Numbered from the stretch's first letter, positions 17,472-26,652 are shown. The stretch: DNA of 57,743 nt from an uncultured Clostridia bacterium (GCA_947628165.1 CANQYV010000004.1:1-57743); one strand, 5' to 3'. A program made the numbers and translations. The notes: generated by a model from the letters alone, not told the origin.

Positions 17472-18251
17472 TTATTTAAGGTAGTTTACGGCGAGTATCG
17501 CGGCTCCGAGCACGGTGAGGACGACGCCCGTCGCGCGGTTGAGCGTTTTTGCGCTCGCTTTGTTCGCGAACAGCGCCGCTATCCTTGCCCACAAAAGCGT
17601 GAACGCGACGCAGAGGATGAGGCACCAAACGTCCGGCGCGCCGCCTATGACGAAGTGGCTGACGGAGCCTGTCAGCGCCGTGAACGCCATGATAAACACG
17701 CTCGTGCCGACGGCTGTCTTGAGCTCGTACCCGAGGATGCTCGTCAGGAGCAGGAGCATCATCATGCCGCCGCCCGCGCCGATAAAGCCGCAGATGAAGC
17801 CGACGACGCTGCCGCCTATGGCTGACCCGATAAAGCGCTTTTTCTCGCTGACTGATTCCATCGCTTCCTTCGTCGTCATGACGGGCTTCACGATGAATTT
17901 GATGCCGAGCAGCACAGTCATAAAGACGGAAAAGCTCCCCATCGTCGTGTTCGGCACCTTGCTCGCGGCAAAGCTGCCGACGAGGGTGAAGAGAAGGACT
18001 GCCGCCATCATGACAAGTCCGTTTTTTATATCGAGATTTTTGTTTTTCCCGTATGTATATGCGCTGACGGCGCTCGCAAGTACGTCGCTCGCGAGGGCGA
18101 TGCCAACTGCCTCATACGCGGGCATACCGAGAAACGTTATGAGCATCGGGCTTATTACGGCGGCGGCGCTCATCCCCGCAAAACCTGTTCCGAGACCCGC
18201 GCCGACGCCGGCAAAAAAGCAGACGATTATTTTTACTGCCGCATCCGTCAC
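17472..18251 (-). CDS. Sulfite exporter TauE/SafE family protein
   Basis: A 259-residue membrane protein with about eight hydrophobic helices. The family signature is the pair of Gly-rich repeats GVGAGLGTGFAGMSAA near the N-terminus and GFICGFIGAGGGMMMLL in the middle. Members export sulfite, sulfoacetate or related organic anions; the substrate here is not evident. It is the last gene of a closely spaced minus-strand run (rnz, SGNH lipoprotein, LOG protein, exporter; gaps of 11, 30 and 23 bp). Confidence 0.85.
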   Translation of the reverse strand: MTDAAVKIIVCFFAGVGAGLGTGFAGMSAAAVISPMLITFLGMPAYEAVGIALASDVLASAVSAYTYGKNKNLDIKNGLVMMAAVLLFTLVGSFAASKVPNTTMGSFSVFMTVLLGIKFIVKPVMTTKEAMESVSEKKRFIGSAIGGSVVGFICGFIGAGGGMMMLLLLTSILGYELKTAVGTSVFIMAFTALTGSVSHFVIGGAPDVWCLILCVAFTLLWARIAALFANKASAKTLNRATGVVLTVLGAAILAVNYLK

Positions 18252-18274
18252 GTTTTTCCCTCCGAAAACCGTTT

Positions 18275-18820
18275 TTATCTTTTCATAAACTCGTCGAAGT
18301 ATCCGAAGATCTCGTCCTCCGCCTTGCAGAAGCGGCAGAGGGTGAGATTTTTTTCGTCCATGAAGCCGTTTTTTACGGTGTCGGAAATGAGCTTTTCGAG
18401 CGTGTCGAAGCAGCCGTTCACGTTATAGACCGCGACGGGCTTTTTCATCTGCCCGAGCTGGCAGAGGACGAGCACCTCGAAAAATTCCTCATATGTACCG
18501 ATGCCGCCGGGCAGGACAGCGAACGCGTCTGCGGCGTCCTCGAGGACGGCCTTGCGCTCGCGCATCGTTTCGGTGTAGATGAAATCTGTACAGTTCCGGA
18601 ACAGCGTGTCCCCGACGTCGAAGAACGACGGGGCGACGCCGACGAGCGCGCCGCCGCCGAGAACGGCGCCTCGCGCCGCCTCTCCCATGACGCCGTGCGC
18701 GCCGCCGCCGAAGTAAAGCGTGTGCCCGCGACGGGCGACGCTTTCGCCGAAGCGCTTGGCGGCACTCAGATATTCATTCGGTATGCGGTCGCTCGAAGCG
18801 CCGAAAACACAGACGTTCAT
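18275..18820 (-). CDS. LOG family protein (phosphoribohydrolase type)
   Basis: A 181-residue cytoplasmic enzyme of the LOG/TIGR00730 family. Visible motifs are the Rossmann-like start VCVFGASS, GGGAHGVMG, the MRERK catalytic segment and LPGGIGTYEEF, corresponding to the PGGxGTxxE signature. Characterised members cleave nucleoside 5'-monophosphates (such as cytokinin ribotides or AMP) to the free base and ribose 5-phosphate. The bacterial role is usually nucleotide salvage or clean-up; the actual substrate here is unknown. Confidence 0.87.
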   Translation of the reverse strand: MNVCVFGASSDRIPNEYLSAAKRFGESVARRGHTLYFGGGAHGVMGEAARGAVLGGGALVGVAPSFFDVGDTLFRNCTDFIYTETMRERKAVLEDAADAFAVLPGGIGTYEEFFEVLVLCQLGQMKKPVAVYNVNGCFDTLEKLISDTVKNGFMDEKNLTLCRFCKAEDEIFGYFDEFMKR

Positions 18821-18850
18821 ATGTGTGACCTTTGCCTTTCCCGGTTTTTA

Positions 18851-19915
18851 TCAGCCGATTCCGAGCACGTCCCGGAACGTGCCGGCGATTATGGCGTGTC
18901 CCTTCGCCGTCGGGTGAGGGTCGAGGGCGGCGTAATTCAATATCCCGCCGCCTTCGGTGAAGCTCTCGGCGTTTACGACGCCGGTCTCATTTTCAAGCGC
19001 CGTGTAAACGTCGGCGACGGTGTAGCCGAGCGTGTCCGCGTTCGCGGTGATGATGGCGTTCAGCTTCCCGACGAGCTCGTCCGACGCCTCGTTGAGGTCC
19101 ATGACGGCGTCGCCGACGGGCAGCTTCAGTGAGACGTTGTTGTAGGGGTTATATACGGTCTCAAAAAAGATTTTTGCCTCGGGCGCGCGCGCTTTTATCG
19201 CGGCGATAATGTCAGGCATCTCCTCCGCAAACGTGGCAACGCCGGCCGCCGCCTCTTTGTTGAACGCTTCGTAAAGGAGCTTGTTTGCGGCTCTTTGCTG
19301 CGCCTCGTCCTCTATCAGCGAGTTTATTGCGTACTGCATGAACATGGATATCGCGGGGCTGAGCACGTTGTTCGCGCCGATGCTGACTGTCACGATGTCG
19401 GCGCCGTTGAGTTCGGGCGCGAAGGCGGGGTCGTTTGTCAGCGCCGCGAGCAGCTCGGAGCTTGTCTGTCCGTTGATGCCGTAGTTATAGCTCTCCGCCT
19501 CGTAACCGGTGAGCGCGTCTATATATGTGTCGAGCAGCGCGGAGTAGCGCTCGGTCTCAGGGGACAAAAGCCCGTAGCCGAACGCGATCGAGTCACCGAG
19601 GGCTGTGTATTTCAGCGTTTTTTCGGGCGTCGACATGACGTCCTTTGACGGCTCGGTCTCGGTTTCCGGCGGCTCCGTTCCGGTGCCAGATGCCGTTGTC
19701 TCCTTTTTGTCCGTCGCCTCGTCCGTGACGGGAACGCTTTCTGTGCCGGAATTTTTCGTCGGCGCGGTGTTCTCCGTGCCGCTACCGGTATCCGTATCAT
19801 CTGCGCCGCCTTTTTTGCCGCAGGAGCCGAGGAACACGGCGAGAGCTGCCGCCAGCAGCATGGCGAGCAGCGCTTTCGTGACGGAAAATGCGGGTGAAAA
19901 TTTATAGAGGTTCAT
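18851..19915 (-). CDS. SGNH/GDSL-hydrolase lipoprotein
   Basis: A 354-residue secreted lipoprotein. A signal peptide of about 31 residues ends in a lipobox (FLGSC), then a Thr/Glu/Ser-rich linker runs to about residue 95. The catalytic domain has block I ALGDSIAFGYG with the nucleophilic Ser, the oxyanion Gly/Asn blocks (NYGINGQTSSELL, VSIGANNVLSP) and the C-terminal DPHPTAKGH carrying the Asp-x-x-His pair. It is therefore an extracellular esterase or lipase-like hydrolase; acetylated wall or dietary polymers are possible substrates, by inference. It lies 11 bp after rnz and is probably co-transcribed. Confidence 0.87.
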   Translation of the reverse strand: MNLYKFSPAFSVTKALLAMLLAAALAVFLGSCGKKGGADDTDTGSGTENTAPTKNSGTESVPVTDEATDKKETTASGTGTEPPETETEPSKDVMSTPEKTLKYTALGDSIAFGYGLLSPETERYSALLDTYIDALTGYEAESYNYGINGQTSSELLAALTNDPAFAPELNGADIVTVSIGANNVLSPAISMFMQYAINSLIEDEAQQRAANKLLYEAFNKEAAAGVATFAEEMPDIIAAIKARAPEAKIFFETVYNPYNNVSLKLPVGDAVMDLNEASDELVGKLNAIITANADTLGYTVADVYTALENETGVVNAESFTEGGGILNYAALDPHPTAKGHAIIAGTFRDVLGIG

Positions 19916-19926
19916 TGATCTCTCCT

Positions 19927-20838
19927 TTAATCCTCATCAAAGCGGATAGTCTCCGTTTTGCCGTCGAATCCGCAGACGGCGGCAGGGAAAACGGCACGCG
20001 CTTCGTCTATGTAGGACTCGGGATCCGGCATGGAGGGGCTGAAATGCGTCAGCCAAAAGCGGCGCGGAGCGGCCTCCTTTGCGAGCGACGCCGCCTCCGA
20101 AAACGTCATGTGCTTCGCCGAGACGGCCTTGTCATGCTTGTCCTCGTCGCCGTACATCCCCTCGCAGATGAAGAGGTCGGCGTCCTTCGCCTGTTCGGCT
20201 ATGACGGGGACGGGGCGCGTGTCCGTGCAGTACGTCACCTTGATGCCGCGCCTGTCGGGACCGAGCACCATGTCGCGGGTGTATGTCGCGCCCTCGTATT
20301 CCGCGGATTTCGTTTTTTGGAGCTTGCTCCAAACCGCCATCGGGACGTTGTTTTTCTTTGCGAGCTCGAGGTCGAATTTGCCGACGCGCGGTATTTTTAC
20401 CGTATATCCGCAGCACGGCAGCGTGTGGTTGACGCGGAACGCCGTTATCTCAAAGCCGCAGACCGTCATCGTCTCCTCGCGCCCCGTCACGGGGCGGCAG
20501 ACGACCTCATACGGCAGCTCGGGCGCTATCGTCAGAAGCGCGCGGACGTAGCGCTCGATCTGTGAAGGACCGATTATCGTGACGGGCTCGGTGCGCCCCT
20601 CGCCGCCCATCGAGAGCAAAAGCCCGGGAAGGCCGCTCATATGGTCGGCGTGATAGTGCGTGATGCAGATGACGCCTATCGGCTTGAAGGGCAGGGACGC
20701 CTCCTTCATCGCTATCTGTGTACCCTCGCCGCAGTCTATGAGAAGGCATTTCCCCTCGTGGCGCATCATGCACGAGGTCAGCCACCTGTTTTTGAGAGGG
20801 ATAGTCCCGCCGCATCCGGCCAGCGTTACGTCGAGCAC
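19927..20838 (-). CDS. rnz: Ribonuclease Z
   Basis: A 303-residue metallo-beta-lactamase-fold endonuclease that removes 3' trailers from tRNA precursors. The zinc motif HYHADH is followed by MSGLPGLL; other ligands are visible in the His of TLPCCGYTV context (FRVNHTLPC), the Asp of YCTDTRP and the His of LTHFSP. The N-terminus (DVTLAGCGGTIP and LIDCGEGTQIAM) is typical of short-form RNase Z, and the length fits. It is the first gene after the promoter at 20889-20917. Confidence 0.93.
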   Translation of the reverse strand: MLDVTLAGCGGTIPLKNRWLTSCMMRHEGKCLLIDCGEGTQIAMKEASLPFKPIGVICITHYHADHMSGLPGLLLSMGGEGRTEPVTIIGPSQIERYVRALLTIAPELPYEVVCRPVTGREETMTVCGFEITAFRVNHTLPCCGYTVKIPRVGKFDLELAKKNNVPMAVWSKLQKTKSAEYEGATYTRDMVLGPDRRGIKVTYCTDTRPVPVIAEQAKDADLFICEGMYGDEDKHDKAVSAKHMTFSEAASLAKEAAPRRFWLTHFSPSMPDPESYIDEARAVFPAAVCGFDGKTETIRFDED

Positions 20839-20888
20839 GCGTCATCACCGTCCTTGCTTTACTCATATTGTGTCCTATATTTTAAATA

Positions 20889-20917
20889 AGTATATCACAA
20901 AGCCGCCCCTTTTTCAA
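20889..20917 (-). promoter_or_regulatory. Sigma-A promoter of the rnz operon
   Basis: Minus strand: TTGAAA (complement of 20912-20917), 17-bp spacer, TATACT (complement of 20889-20894). It overlaps the terminator hairpin of the upstream permease gene. Confidence 0.65.
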
Positions 20918-20930
20918 GAAGGCGGCTTTT
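20899..20930 (-). terminator. Hairpin ending the nucleoside transporter operon
   Basis: AAAGCCGCC (20899-20907) and GGCGGCTTT (20921-20929) form a strong stem. On the minus strand no long U-run follows directly, so its efficiency is uncertain. Confidence 0.55.
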
Positions 20931-20951
20931 GGATTTGCCGTTGCGAGCGTG

Positions 20952-21950
20952 TCAGCGTTCCTCGCGGAAGTAGGATAGTCCGAGCGACGCGGGCCCGCGG
21001 TTTTCTATTTTCTTTCGCGTGCTTGCTATTATGAGCACGAGGATCGTGACGATGTAGGGCGTCATCTTCAAAAGCTCCGTCACGGACGAGGCGATGCGGA
21101 TGCCGGTGAGCGTCGGCAGGTTCGTCGCCATCCAAAAGAGAAGCGCGAACAGGTACGACGCCCAGATGGCGTTTTTCGGCTTCCACGTCGAGAAAATGAC
21201 GAGCGCGACGGCGAGCCAGCCGACGGCCTCGAGGCTGTTCTGCGACGACCACTTTCCGCTGCTGTACTCTATGATGTAGTAAAATCCGCCGATGCCGCAG
21301 ATGCCGCCGCCGAAGCAGGTCGCGATGTACTTATACAGCGTGACGTTGATGCCTGCGGCGTCTGCCGTTCCGGGGTTCTCGCCGACGGCGCGCAGATTGA
21401 GCCCGCGCCGCGTGTGCATGAGGAACAGATGCAGGAGCACGGCGAGCAGCACGGCGGCGTATGTCAGAAAGCCGTAGGAGAGAAAAATCTGCCCGAACGC
21501 GCCGAGATTGGCGACGGAATTGATGTTCGCGGTGTAGACCGCGCTCGTCGCCGAGGCGACGGAGTAGCTCTGGCTGCCCGTCACGCTGAGAAGGCGCGCG
21601 CTTCCGAACGTGCCGATCCCGACGCCGAGCGAGGTCAATGCAAGGCCCGTGACGTTCTGATTTGCGCGGAGCGTGACAGTCAGGAAGCTGTAGAGCAGAC
21701 CGCCGAGCATCGCGGCGAGAAACGCGCACAAAAGCGGGATGAGGATGAGCAAAAGCGTGTTCGGGTTGTCCGTCGAGCGCTCGTATACGAACGCGCTCGC
21801 AAAGCCGGCAAATCCGCCGAGGTACATAAGTCCCGGCACGCCGAGGTTGAGGTGGCCGCTCTTTTCCGTCATTATCTCGCCGAGAGCGCCGAACATAATG
21901 ACTGTGCCGTAAATTATCGAGCTGTGTATCCAGCTTATGAGAGAATTCAT
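20952..21950 (-). CDS. Nucleoside-type ABC transporter permease (second)
   Basis: A 332-residue inner-membrane permease of the BPD_transp_2 (branched-chain/ribose-like) family with about ten helices. Features include GALGEIMTEKSGHLNLGVPG near residue 30 and the family loop RAVGENPGTADAAGINV near 200. It corresponds in position and type to B. subtilis NupQ/YufQ, the second permease of the guanosine importer. Its start overlaps the end of the first permease by four bases, indicating coupled translation of the two halves of the channel. Confidence 0.88.
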   Translation of the reverse strand: MNSLISWIHSSIIYGTVIMFGALGEIMTEKSGHLNLGVPGLMYLGGFAGFASAFVYERSTDNPNTLLLILIPLLCAFLAAMLGGLLYSFLTVTLRANQNVTGLALTSLGVGIGTFGSARLLSVTGSQSYSVASATSAVYTANINSVANLGAFGQIFLSYGFLTYAAVLLAVLLHLFLMHTRRGLNLRAVGENPGTADAAGINVTLYKYIATCFGGGICGIGGFYYIIEYSSGKWSSQNSLEAVGWLAVALVIFSTWKPKNAIWASYLFALLFWMATNLPTLTGIRIASSVTELLKMTPYIVTILVLIIASTRKKIENRGPASLGLSYFREER

Positions 21951-23041
21951 TTGCCTGTCTCCTTTCCGCCGCGGAAGACTACTTTGTAATTCAGGAAGAA
22001 CTCGCAGCCGAGCATGAAGAAGAGGAATATGCCTATGTTGATGTTGGCGATCGACGAGTCGAGCGTCGTCGTGTTGCGGCTGACTATCTCGCTCGAGCCT
22101 GTGCGGACGAACGAAATGAGCATCGATATCAGCGTCATGAATATCGGATTGAACTTTGCGAGCCAGGCGACGATGACTGCCGTGAAGCCGTAGCCGCCGC
22201 CCATCGTCTCCGATATCGTGTGGTCGATGGCGGAAACATAGAGGAACCCGGCGATACCGCAGACGGCGCCTGAGATGAACGCGGTGCGTATGATGACGCG
22301 GAACTCGCTGATGCCGGCGTAACGCGCCGTGTTCGGCGCCTCGCCGATGACGGATATTTCATATCCGTGTTTCGTCTTGTTCATGTAGACGTACATCAGA
22401 ATGACGGCGAGCGCGGCGATAACGTAAATCAAGGCATTGGCGTTACCGAAAAGGGCGGGGAGCGTTCCCGACTTGCGCGATATCATTCCGAGCGCGTGTA
22501 TCGGGCTCCACGTTATGCGGAGAAATTTGATGAGCTGTATCGCGATATAGTTCATCATGAGGGTGAAGAGCGTTTCATTCGTCGTGAACTTAACGCGGAA
22601 CACGGCGGGGATGAGCGCCCATATGCCGCCGCCGACGGCGGCGCTGACGAACATGAGCGGGAGTATGACTGCGTTCGGCAAATTGTTTCCTAAGTAGAAG
22701 AGCCACATTGCCGCCGCCATGCCTCCGGCAAGCACCTGACCCTGCGCGCCGATGTTCCAAAAGCTCATCTTGAATGCGGGCGCAAGGCCGACGGCTATGA
22801 TGAGAAGCATGCACGCCTCTTTGAAGAATGTGTTTACCGTTATCGAGCTGCGGAACGTGCCCGAGATCATTGCGGCGTAAACGTCCGTTATCGACGAGTC
22901 CGTCACGCATACGAAGAATATGCCGCAAAAAAGGAGCGCAAGGGCTATCGCCGCGGCGCGCACCGCGACGGCGCGGGCAGGGGATACCGTATCTCGCTTC
23001 GCGAGGCGCAGGAGCGGCTCGCGGGTCTTTTCGTTTTTCAT
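21947..23041 (-). CDS. Nucleoside-type ABC transporter permease (first)
   Basis: A 364-residue inner-membrane permease, BPD_transp_2 family, comparable to NupP/YufP. It has a basic cytoplasmic N-terminus, about ten hydrophobic segments, NIGAQGQVLAGG near residue 115 and the conserved loop VIGEAPNTARYAGI near 230, which contacts the ATPase. It sits between the ATPase gene (19-bp gap) and the second permease (four-base overlap). Purine nucleosides are the likely cargo, given the xpt gene at the head of the cluster. Confidence 0.88.
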   Translation of the reverse strand: MKNEKTREPLLRLAKRDTVSPARAVAVRAAAIALALLFCGIFFVCVTDSSITDVYAAMISGTFRSSITVNTFFKEACMLLIIAVGLAPAFKMSFWNIGAQGQVLAGGMAAAMWLFYLGNNLPNAVILPLMFVSAAVGGGIWALIPAVFRVKFTTNETLFTLMMNYIAIQLIKFLRITWSPIHALGMISRKSGTLPALFGNANALIYVIAALAVILMYVYMNKTKHGYEISVIGEAPNTARYAGISEFRVIIRTAFISGAVCGIAGFLYVSAIDHTISETMGGGYGFTAVIVAWLAKFNPIFMTLISMLISFVRTGSSEIVSRNTTTLDSSIANINIGIFLFFMLGCEFFLNYKVVFRGGKETGK

Positions 23042-23060
23042 CTGTCAAAAGCTCCCTTCA

Positions 23061-24593
23061 TCATGCGTTCGGCCCTCCGACTTTTGTCATATAAAGCCCG
23101 ATCTCTTCCTTCGTCGCCGATCTCGCGTCGACGATGCCGGAAACTCTCCCGCCGCAAAGGACGAGTATCCTGTCGCAGAGCTCGAGAAGAACGTCTATGT
23201 CCTCGCCGACGTATATGACGGCGACGCCTTTTTTCTTCTGTTCGTTGAGAAGGTCGTATATCGCGTATGAGGTGTTGATGTCGAGCCCGCGCACGGCGTA
23301 AGCCGTCATTAGTACGGACGGCGCCTCCGCTATCTCGCGTCCGACGAGCACCTTCTGCACGTTGCCGCCGGAGAGACGGCGGACAGGTGTTGCCAATGAA
23401 GGGGTGACGACGCCGAGGTCCTCGCGGACCGATTCGGCAAGGTCCTGAGGCTCCTTTTTGTGAAGGAACACGGGCGAGCCTTCGCCGTAGCTCTTGAGCA
23501 TCATGTTGTCCGTCATGCCCATCGAGCCGACGAGCCCCATGCCGAGCCTGTCCTCGGGGACGAAGGAGAGCGCGACGCCGAGCGCGCGTATCTCGCGCGG
23601 CGACTTGCCGACGAGCTCTTCGTCTTCTCCTCCGTCGGGAGAATATATTATGCTGCTGCCGGGCTCCGTTTTCTGAAGGCCGGCGATCGATTCGAGCAGT
23701 TCCTTCTGTCCGCAGCCGGAGATGCCCGCGATGCCGAGTATCTCGCCGCCGAATGCGTCAAACGAGACGCTGCTGAGCGTCGGCACGCCGTCCGCACTGA
23801 CACAGGAGAGGTCCTTTACCGAAAGCCGCTTCACGACGCCTTTGGGCTGCGGCCGGTCTATGTTTAAGGCGAGCTTTTCGCCCACCATCGCCTCAGCAAG
23901 CGTCTTTTCGTCCGCATCCTTTGTTTCGAGCGTCGTTATGTACTCGCCGCGGCGCAGGATCGCGACGCGGTCCGATATCTCCATGACCTCATGGAGCTTG
24001 TGTGTGATGATGATTATAGACTTCCCGTCGGCGCGCATATTGCGGATAACGGAGAACAGGCGCTCCGTTTCCTGCGGCGTGAGCACGGCGGTCGGCTCGT
24101 CGAGGATAAGAATGTCGGCGCCCCGGTAGAGCACCTTTATTATCTCGAGCGTCTGCTTTTCGCTGACGCTCATGCTGTATACCTTCTTGTCCGGGTCTGT
24201 CTCAAAGCCGTATTTTTCACATATGGAGCGTATCTTCTCCTTTGCCTCACGCAAATTGAGAAGCATCCCACCCGGCAGACCGAGCACGACGTTTTCGGCC
24301 GCGGTGAAGACGTCGACGAGCTTGAAGTGCTGATGTATCATGCCTATCCCGAGCTCGAAGGCGTCCTTCGGGGAGCGTATCGACGCTTTTTTGCCGTTTA
24401 TCTCTATCTCGCCCTCGTCGGGAAAGTATATGCCGGAGAGCATATTCATCAGCGTCGTTTTTCCGGAGCCGTTCTCGCCGAGCAGCGCCAGGACCTCGCC
24501 GCGGCGGACGTCCATCGTGACGCCGCTGTTCGCCGTGACGGTGCCGAAACGCTTTGTTATGCCGGTGAGCTTTACTGCGATTTCGTTGTTCAT
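23061..24593 (-). CDS. Nucleoside-type ABC transporter ATPase (duplicated)
   Basis: About 510 residues with two ABC domains in tandem, as in NupO/YufO and RbsA. The first has Walker A GENGSGKTT, signature MSVSEKQTLEIIK and Walker B LILDEPTAVLTP. The second has GISGCGQKE in place of a standard Walker A and signature RLSGGNVQKV; its Walker B region reads VLMTAYAVRGLD, without the usual Asp-Glu pair. Such degeneration of the second half is common in this family. The ATG at 24593 with AGGAG is preferred to a longer frame. A hairpin separates it from the binding-protein gene. Confidence 0.9.
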   Translation of the reverse strand: MNNEIAVKLTGITKRFGTVTANSGVTMDVRRGEVLALLGENGSGKTTLMNMLSGIYFPDEGEIEINGKKASIRSPKDAFELGIGMIHQHFKLVDVFTAAENVVLGLPGGMLLNLREAKEKIRSICEKYGFETDPDKKVYSMSVSEKQTLEIIKVLYRGADILILDEPTAVLTPQETERLFSVIRNMRADGKSIIIITHKLHEVMEISDRVAILRRGEYITTLETKDADEKTLAEAMVGEKLALNIDRPQPKGVVKRLSVKDLSCVSADGVPTLSSVSFDAFGGEILGIAGISGCGQKELLESIAGLQKTEPGSSIIYSPDGGEDEELVGKSPREIRALGVALSFVPEDRLGMGLVGSMGMTDNMMLKSYGEGSPVFLHKKEPQDLAESVREDLGVVTPSLATPVRRLSGGNVQKVLVGREIAEAPSVLMTAYAVRGLDINTSYAIYDLLNEQKKKGVAVIYVGEDIDVLLELCDRILVLCGGRVSGIVDARSATKEEIGLYMTKVGGPNA

Positions 24594-24624
24594 GCCTTCT
24601 CCTGTCTTTGCGTAGTAAAAGAGC

Positions 24625-24658
24625 ATAGGGGAAACCGGTTATTTGCGATTTCCCCTAT
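24625..24658 (-). terminator. Intercistronic hairpin, possible attenuator
   Basis: ATAGGGGAAA (24625-24634) pairs with TTTCCCCTAT (24649-24658). It lies between the binding-protein gene and the ATPase gene and is followed on the minus strand only by a short CTTTT. A leaky terminator or stabilising hairpin here would keep the binding protein in excess. Confidence 0.55.
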
Positions 24659-24679
24659 TTTCTCTATGTTCGGTAGAGA

Positions 24680-26017
24680 TCAGTTGTCGTTATTGTTGAG
24701 TTCCGTTATACCGTCTATGCGGAGCGTGAACGAAGGCGCGCTCTGCGTGTAGGACTCGTGATAGTAGCCGTCGGAGATGACGTTGTTCGTATCGTTCACG
24801 AAGTCTCCGTTCGTATCGGAGGCGAACGCCCATGTCACGTTCTTGCCGCCGACCGTGAACTTCGACGTGTCAAACACATGGAGCTTGCCGGACTTGATGT
24901 CGGCGATGACGGAGTTGACCTTTGCCTCGGTCCCTTCAGCCGCCTGCTTGCCGAGAGCCGTTATCTTAACGGCATCCTGCGCGTAGCCGCCGATCCAGTT
25001 CGTTGCGATCTTGCCGCCGTTCATCGCGGTCTTTATCGCGTACTCATAGTAGACGACCCAGTTGTTAGTGGCGGAGGTGAGTATCGCATCGCCGATGCCG
25101 GTCAGGTCTACATTGTAGCTGACGGAGTAAACGACGGTGCCCTCGTTGTATGCGTTCTGGACTGCCATCGGAGCGCCTTCGGAGTCGGCGTGCTGGCTGA
25201 TGACGACGCAGCCGTCGCTGATGAAGCTCTTGGCTGCCTCAGCCTCGGCGTCGCTGTCGTGCCAGGAGAATGTGTAGAACACGTCCATGACTACGTTGTC
25301 AACAACGCTCTTTACGCCGAGATAGAACGCGGTGTAGCCGGAAACGACCTCCGCGAACGGATATGCGCCGACGTAGCCGAGCTTGATGTTGCCGTCGGCA
25401 TCCTTGTTCTTGTCGGTGAGCTTGCCGGCGTCAGCGAGTTCCTTTATCTTCATGCCGGCAACAACGCCCGAGACGTAACGGGCCTGATAAACCTCAGTGA
25501 ATGCGTTCGAGAGGTTGGAAAGGCCGGAGGAGAGGGCGGTGTCGCCCGTCATTGCGATAAACTGGATGTCCTTATCCTTGTACTTTTCGGCGGCTGCCTG
25601 CGTGTATGTCTGATGACCGTAGGAGTTCGTGATGATGAGGTTGCAGCCCTGAGCGACAAGGTCGTCAAGCGCCGACGTGCAGGCGGCGTCCTCGCCTATC
25701 GTCATCTTCCAGATGACCTGCTCCGAATTGTCGGGGTCGATGCCGAGGTTCTGGCATGCCGATCTGATGCCGTCGATGTGAGCCTTTGAATAGGTCTCGG
25801 TGTTGTCGCCAATGAGGACGACGCCGATTTTGAGGTCCTTCTTCGTGCCCTCCGTCACCTCTGATGCGACGGTGGACACAACGCCGGATTTGGCGAGCTC
25901 CTTTGTGCCGCTCGAACCGAACGCTTCATTACCGCCCTCGGTACCGCCGGAGCATGCCGCAAAGGCGGAGAGAACGAAGATTACTGCGAGCGTGAGCGCC
26001 ATGAACTTCTTTAACAT
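24680..26017 (-). CDS. BMP-family nucleoside-binding lipoprotein
   Basis: About 445 residues. A signal peptide of about 20 residues ends in a lipobox (SAFAAC), then a Gly/Ser/Thr-rich linker leads to a periplasmic-binding-type domain of the BMP (PnrA/Med) family: KIGVVLIGDNTETYSKAHIDG, ITNSYGHQTY and GYVGAYPFAEVVSGYTAF are recognisable. Family members capture purine nucleosides outside the membrane for the ABC importer. The ATG at 26017 with GGAGG upstream is chosen over an ATG at 26032 that overlaps that ribosome site. It is about 410 residues without the signal and linker, which is long for BMP proteins (about 330). Confidence 0.88.
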   Translation of the reverse strand: MLKKFMALTLAVIFVLSAFAACSGGTEGGNEAFGSSGTKELAKSGVVSTVASEVTEGTKKDLKIGVVLIGDNTETYSKAHIDGIRSACQNLGIDPDNSEQVIWKMTIGEDAACTSALDDLVAQGCNLIITNSYGHQTYTQAAAEKYKDKDIQFIAMTGDTALSSGLSNLSNAFTEVYQARYVSGVVAGMKIKELADAGKLTDKNKDADGNIKLGYVGAYPFAEVVSGYTAFYLGVKSVVDNVVMDVFYTFSWHDSDAEAEAAKSFISDGCVVISQHADSEGAPMAVQNAYNEGTVVYSVSYNVDLTGIGDAILTSATNNWVVYYEYAIKTAMNGGKIATNWIGGYAQDAVKITALGKQAAEGTEAKVNSVIADIKSGKLHVFDTSKFTVGGKNVTWAFASDTNGDFVNDTNNVISDGYYHESYTQSAPSFTLRIDGITELNNNDN

Positions 26018-26073
26018 TTTCTTTTCCTCCAAAAAAATTTATGGTCAAGGGCAGGGATGCCCGAGACGTCTTT

Positions 26074-26652
26074 TCAGTCTTTGACGAATTTTATCCCGTC
26101 GGACGTGCTCATGGAAGCGACTTTTGCGAGAGACTCGACGCGCACTCCGCGCCGCCTCAGTTCGTCGCCGCCGCCCTGATAAACCTTTTCGATGACGATC
26201 CCGCAGCCGACAAGGTGGGCCCCCGCCTGCGAGACTATGTCGAGTAGCGCGCGCAGCGCCTCGCCGCGGGCGAGAAAATCGTCAATTATCAAAACTCTGT
26301 CGTCGGGGGTCAGATAGTCGCGGCTTACCGTCAGCGTGTTGTCGACCCCGCGCGTGTAGGAGTGAGCGACGGCGGAATAAACGCCGCCGGTCATGTTTTT
26401 CGCCTTTGACTTTTTGGCGAACACCACAGGGCAATCAAAAAACTGCGCAGTCACACAAGCAATACTTATTCCCGATGCTTCCACCGTCAGTATCTTGTTG
26501 ACTCCGCAGTCACCGTAAAGCCGTTTGAATTCGCGCCCCATTTCGGAAAGAAATCGAACGTCTATCATATGGTTCAGAAATCCGTCTACGCACAGAACGT
26601 CACCGTCTGCGATAATGCCCTCGGACATAATCTTTTTTTCAAGTGCAACCAT
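26074..26652 (-). CDS. xpt: Xanthine phosphoribosyltransferase
   Basis: A 192-residue cytoplasmic enzyme making XMP from xanthine and PRPP. It matches Xpt over its whole length: LCVDGFLNHMIDVRFL, VEASGIS, VVFAKK, the PRPP loop VLIIDDFLARGEALRAL and GIVIEKVYQGGGDEL. It heads a run of minus-strand genes ending with the nucleoside ABC importer, which links uptake and salvage of purines. B. subtilis xpt is controlled by a guanine riboswitch; none is recognisable in the short leader here, which runs from the promoter at 26689-26716 directly to the gene. Confidence 0.93.
   Translation of the reverse strand: MVALEKKIMSEGIIADGDVLCVDGFLNHMIDVRFLSEMGREFKRLYGDCGVNKILTVEASGISIACVTAQFFDCPVVFAKKSKAKNMTGGVYSAVAHSYTRGVDNTLTVSRDYLTPDDRVLIIDDFLARGEALRALLDIVSQAGAHLVGCGIVIEKVYQGGGDELRRRGVRVESLAKVASMSTSDGIKFVKD

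Noticed and set aside
24758-25789. 343-codon plus-strand frame opposite the BMP lipoprotein
   Set aside because: Val/Asp-rich shadow of a recognised gene; no ribosome site.
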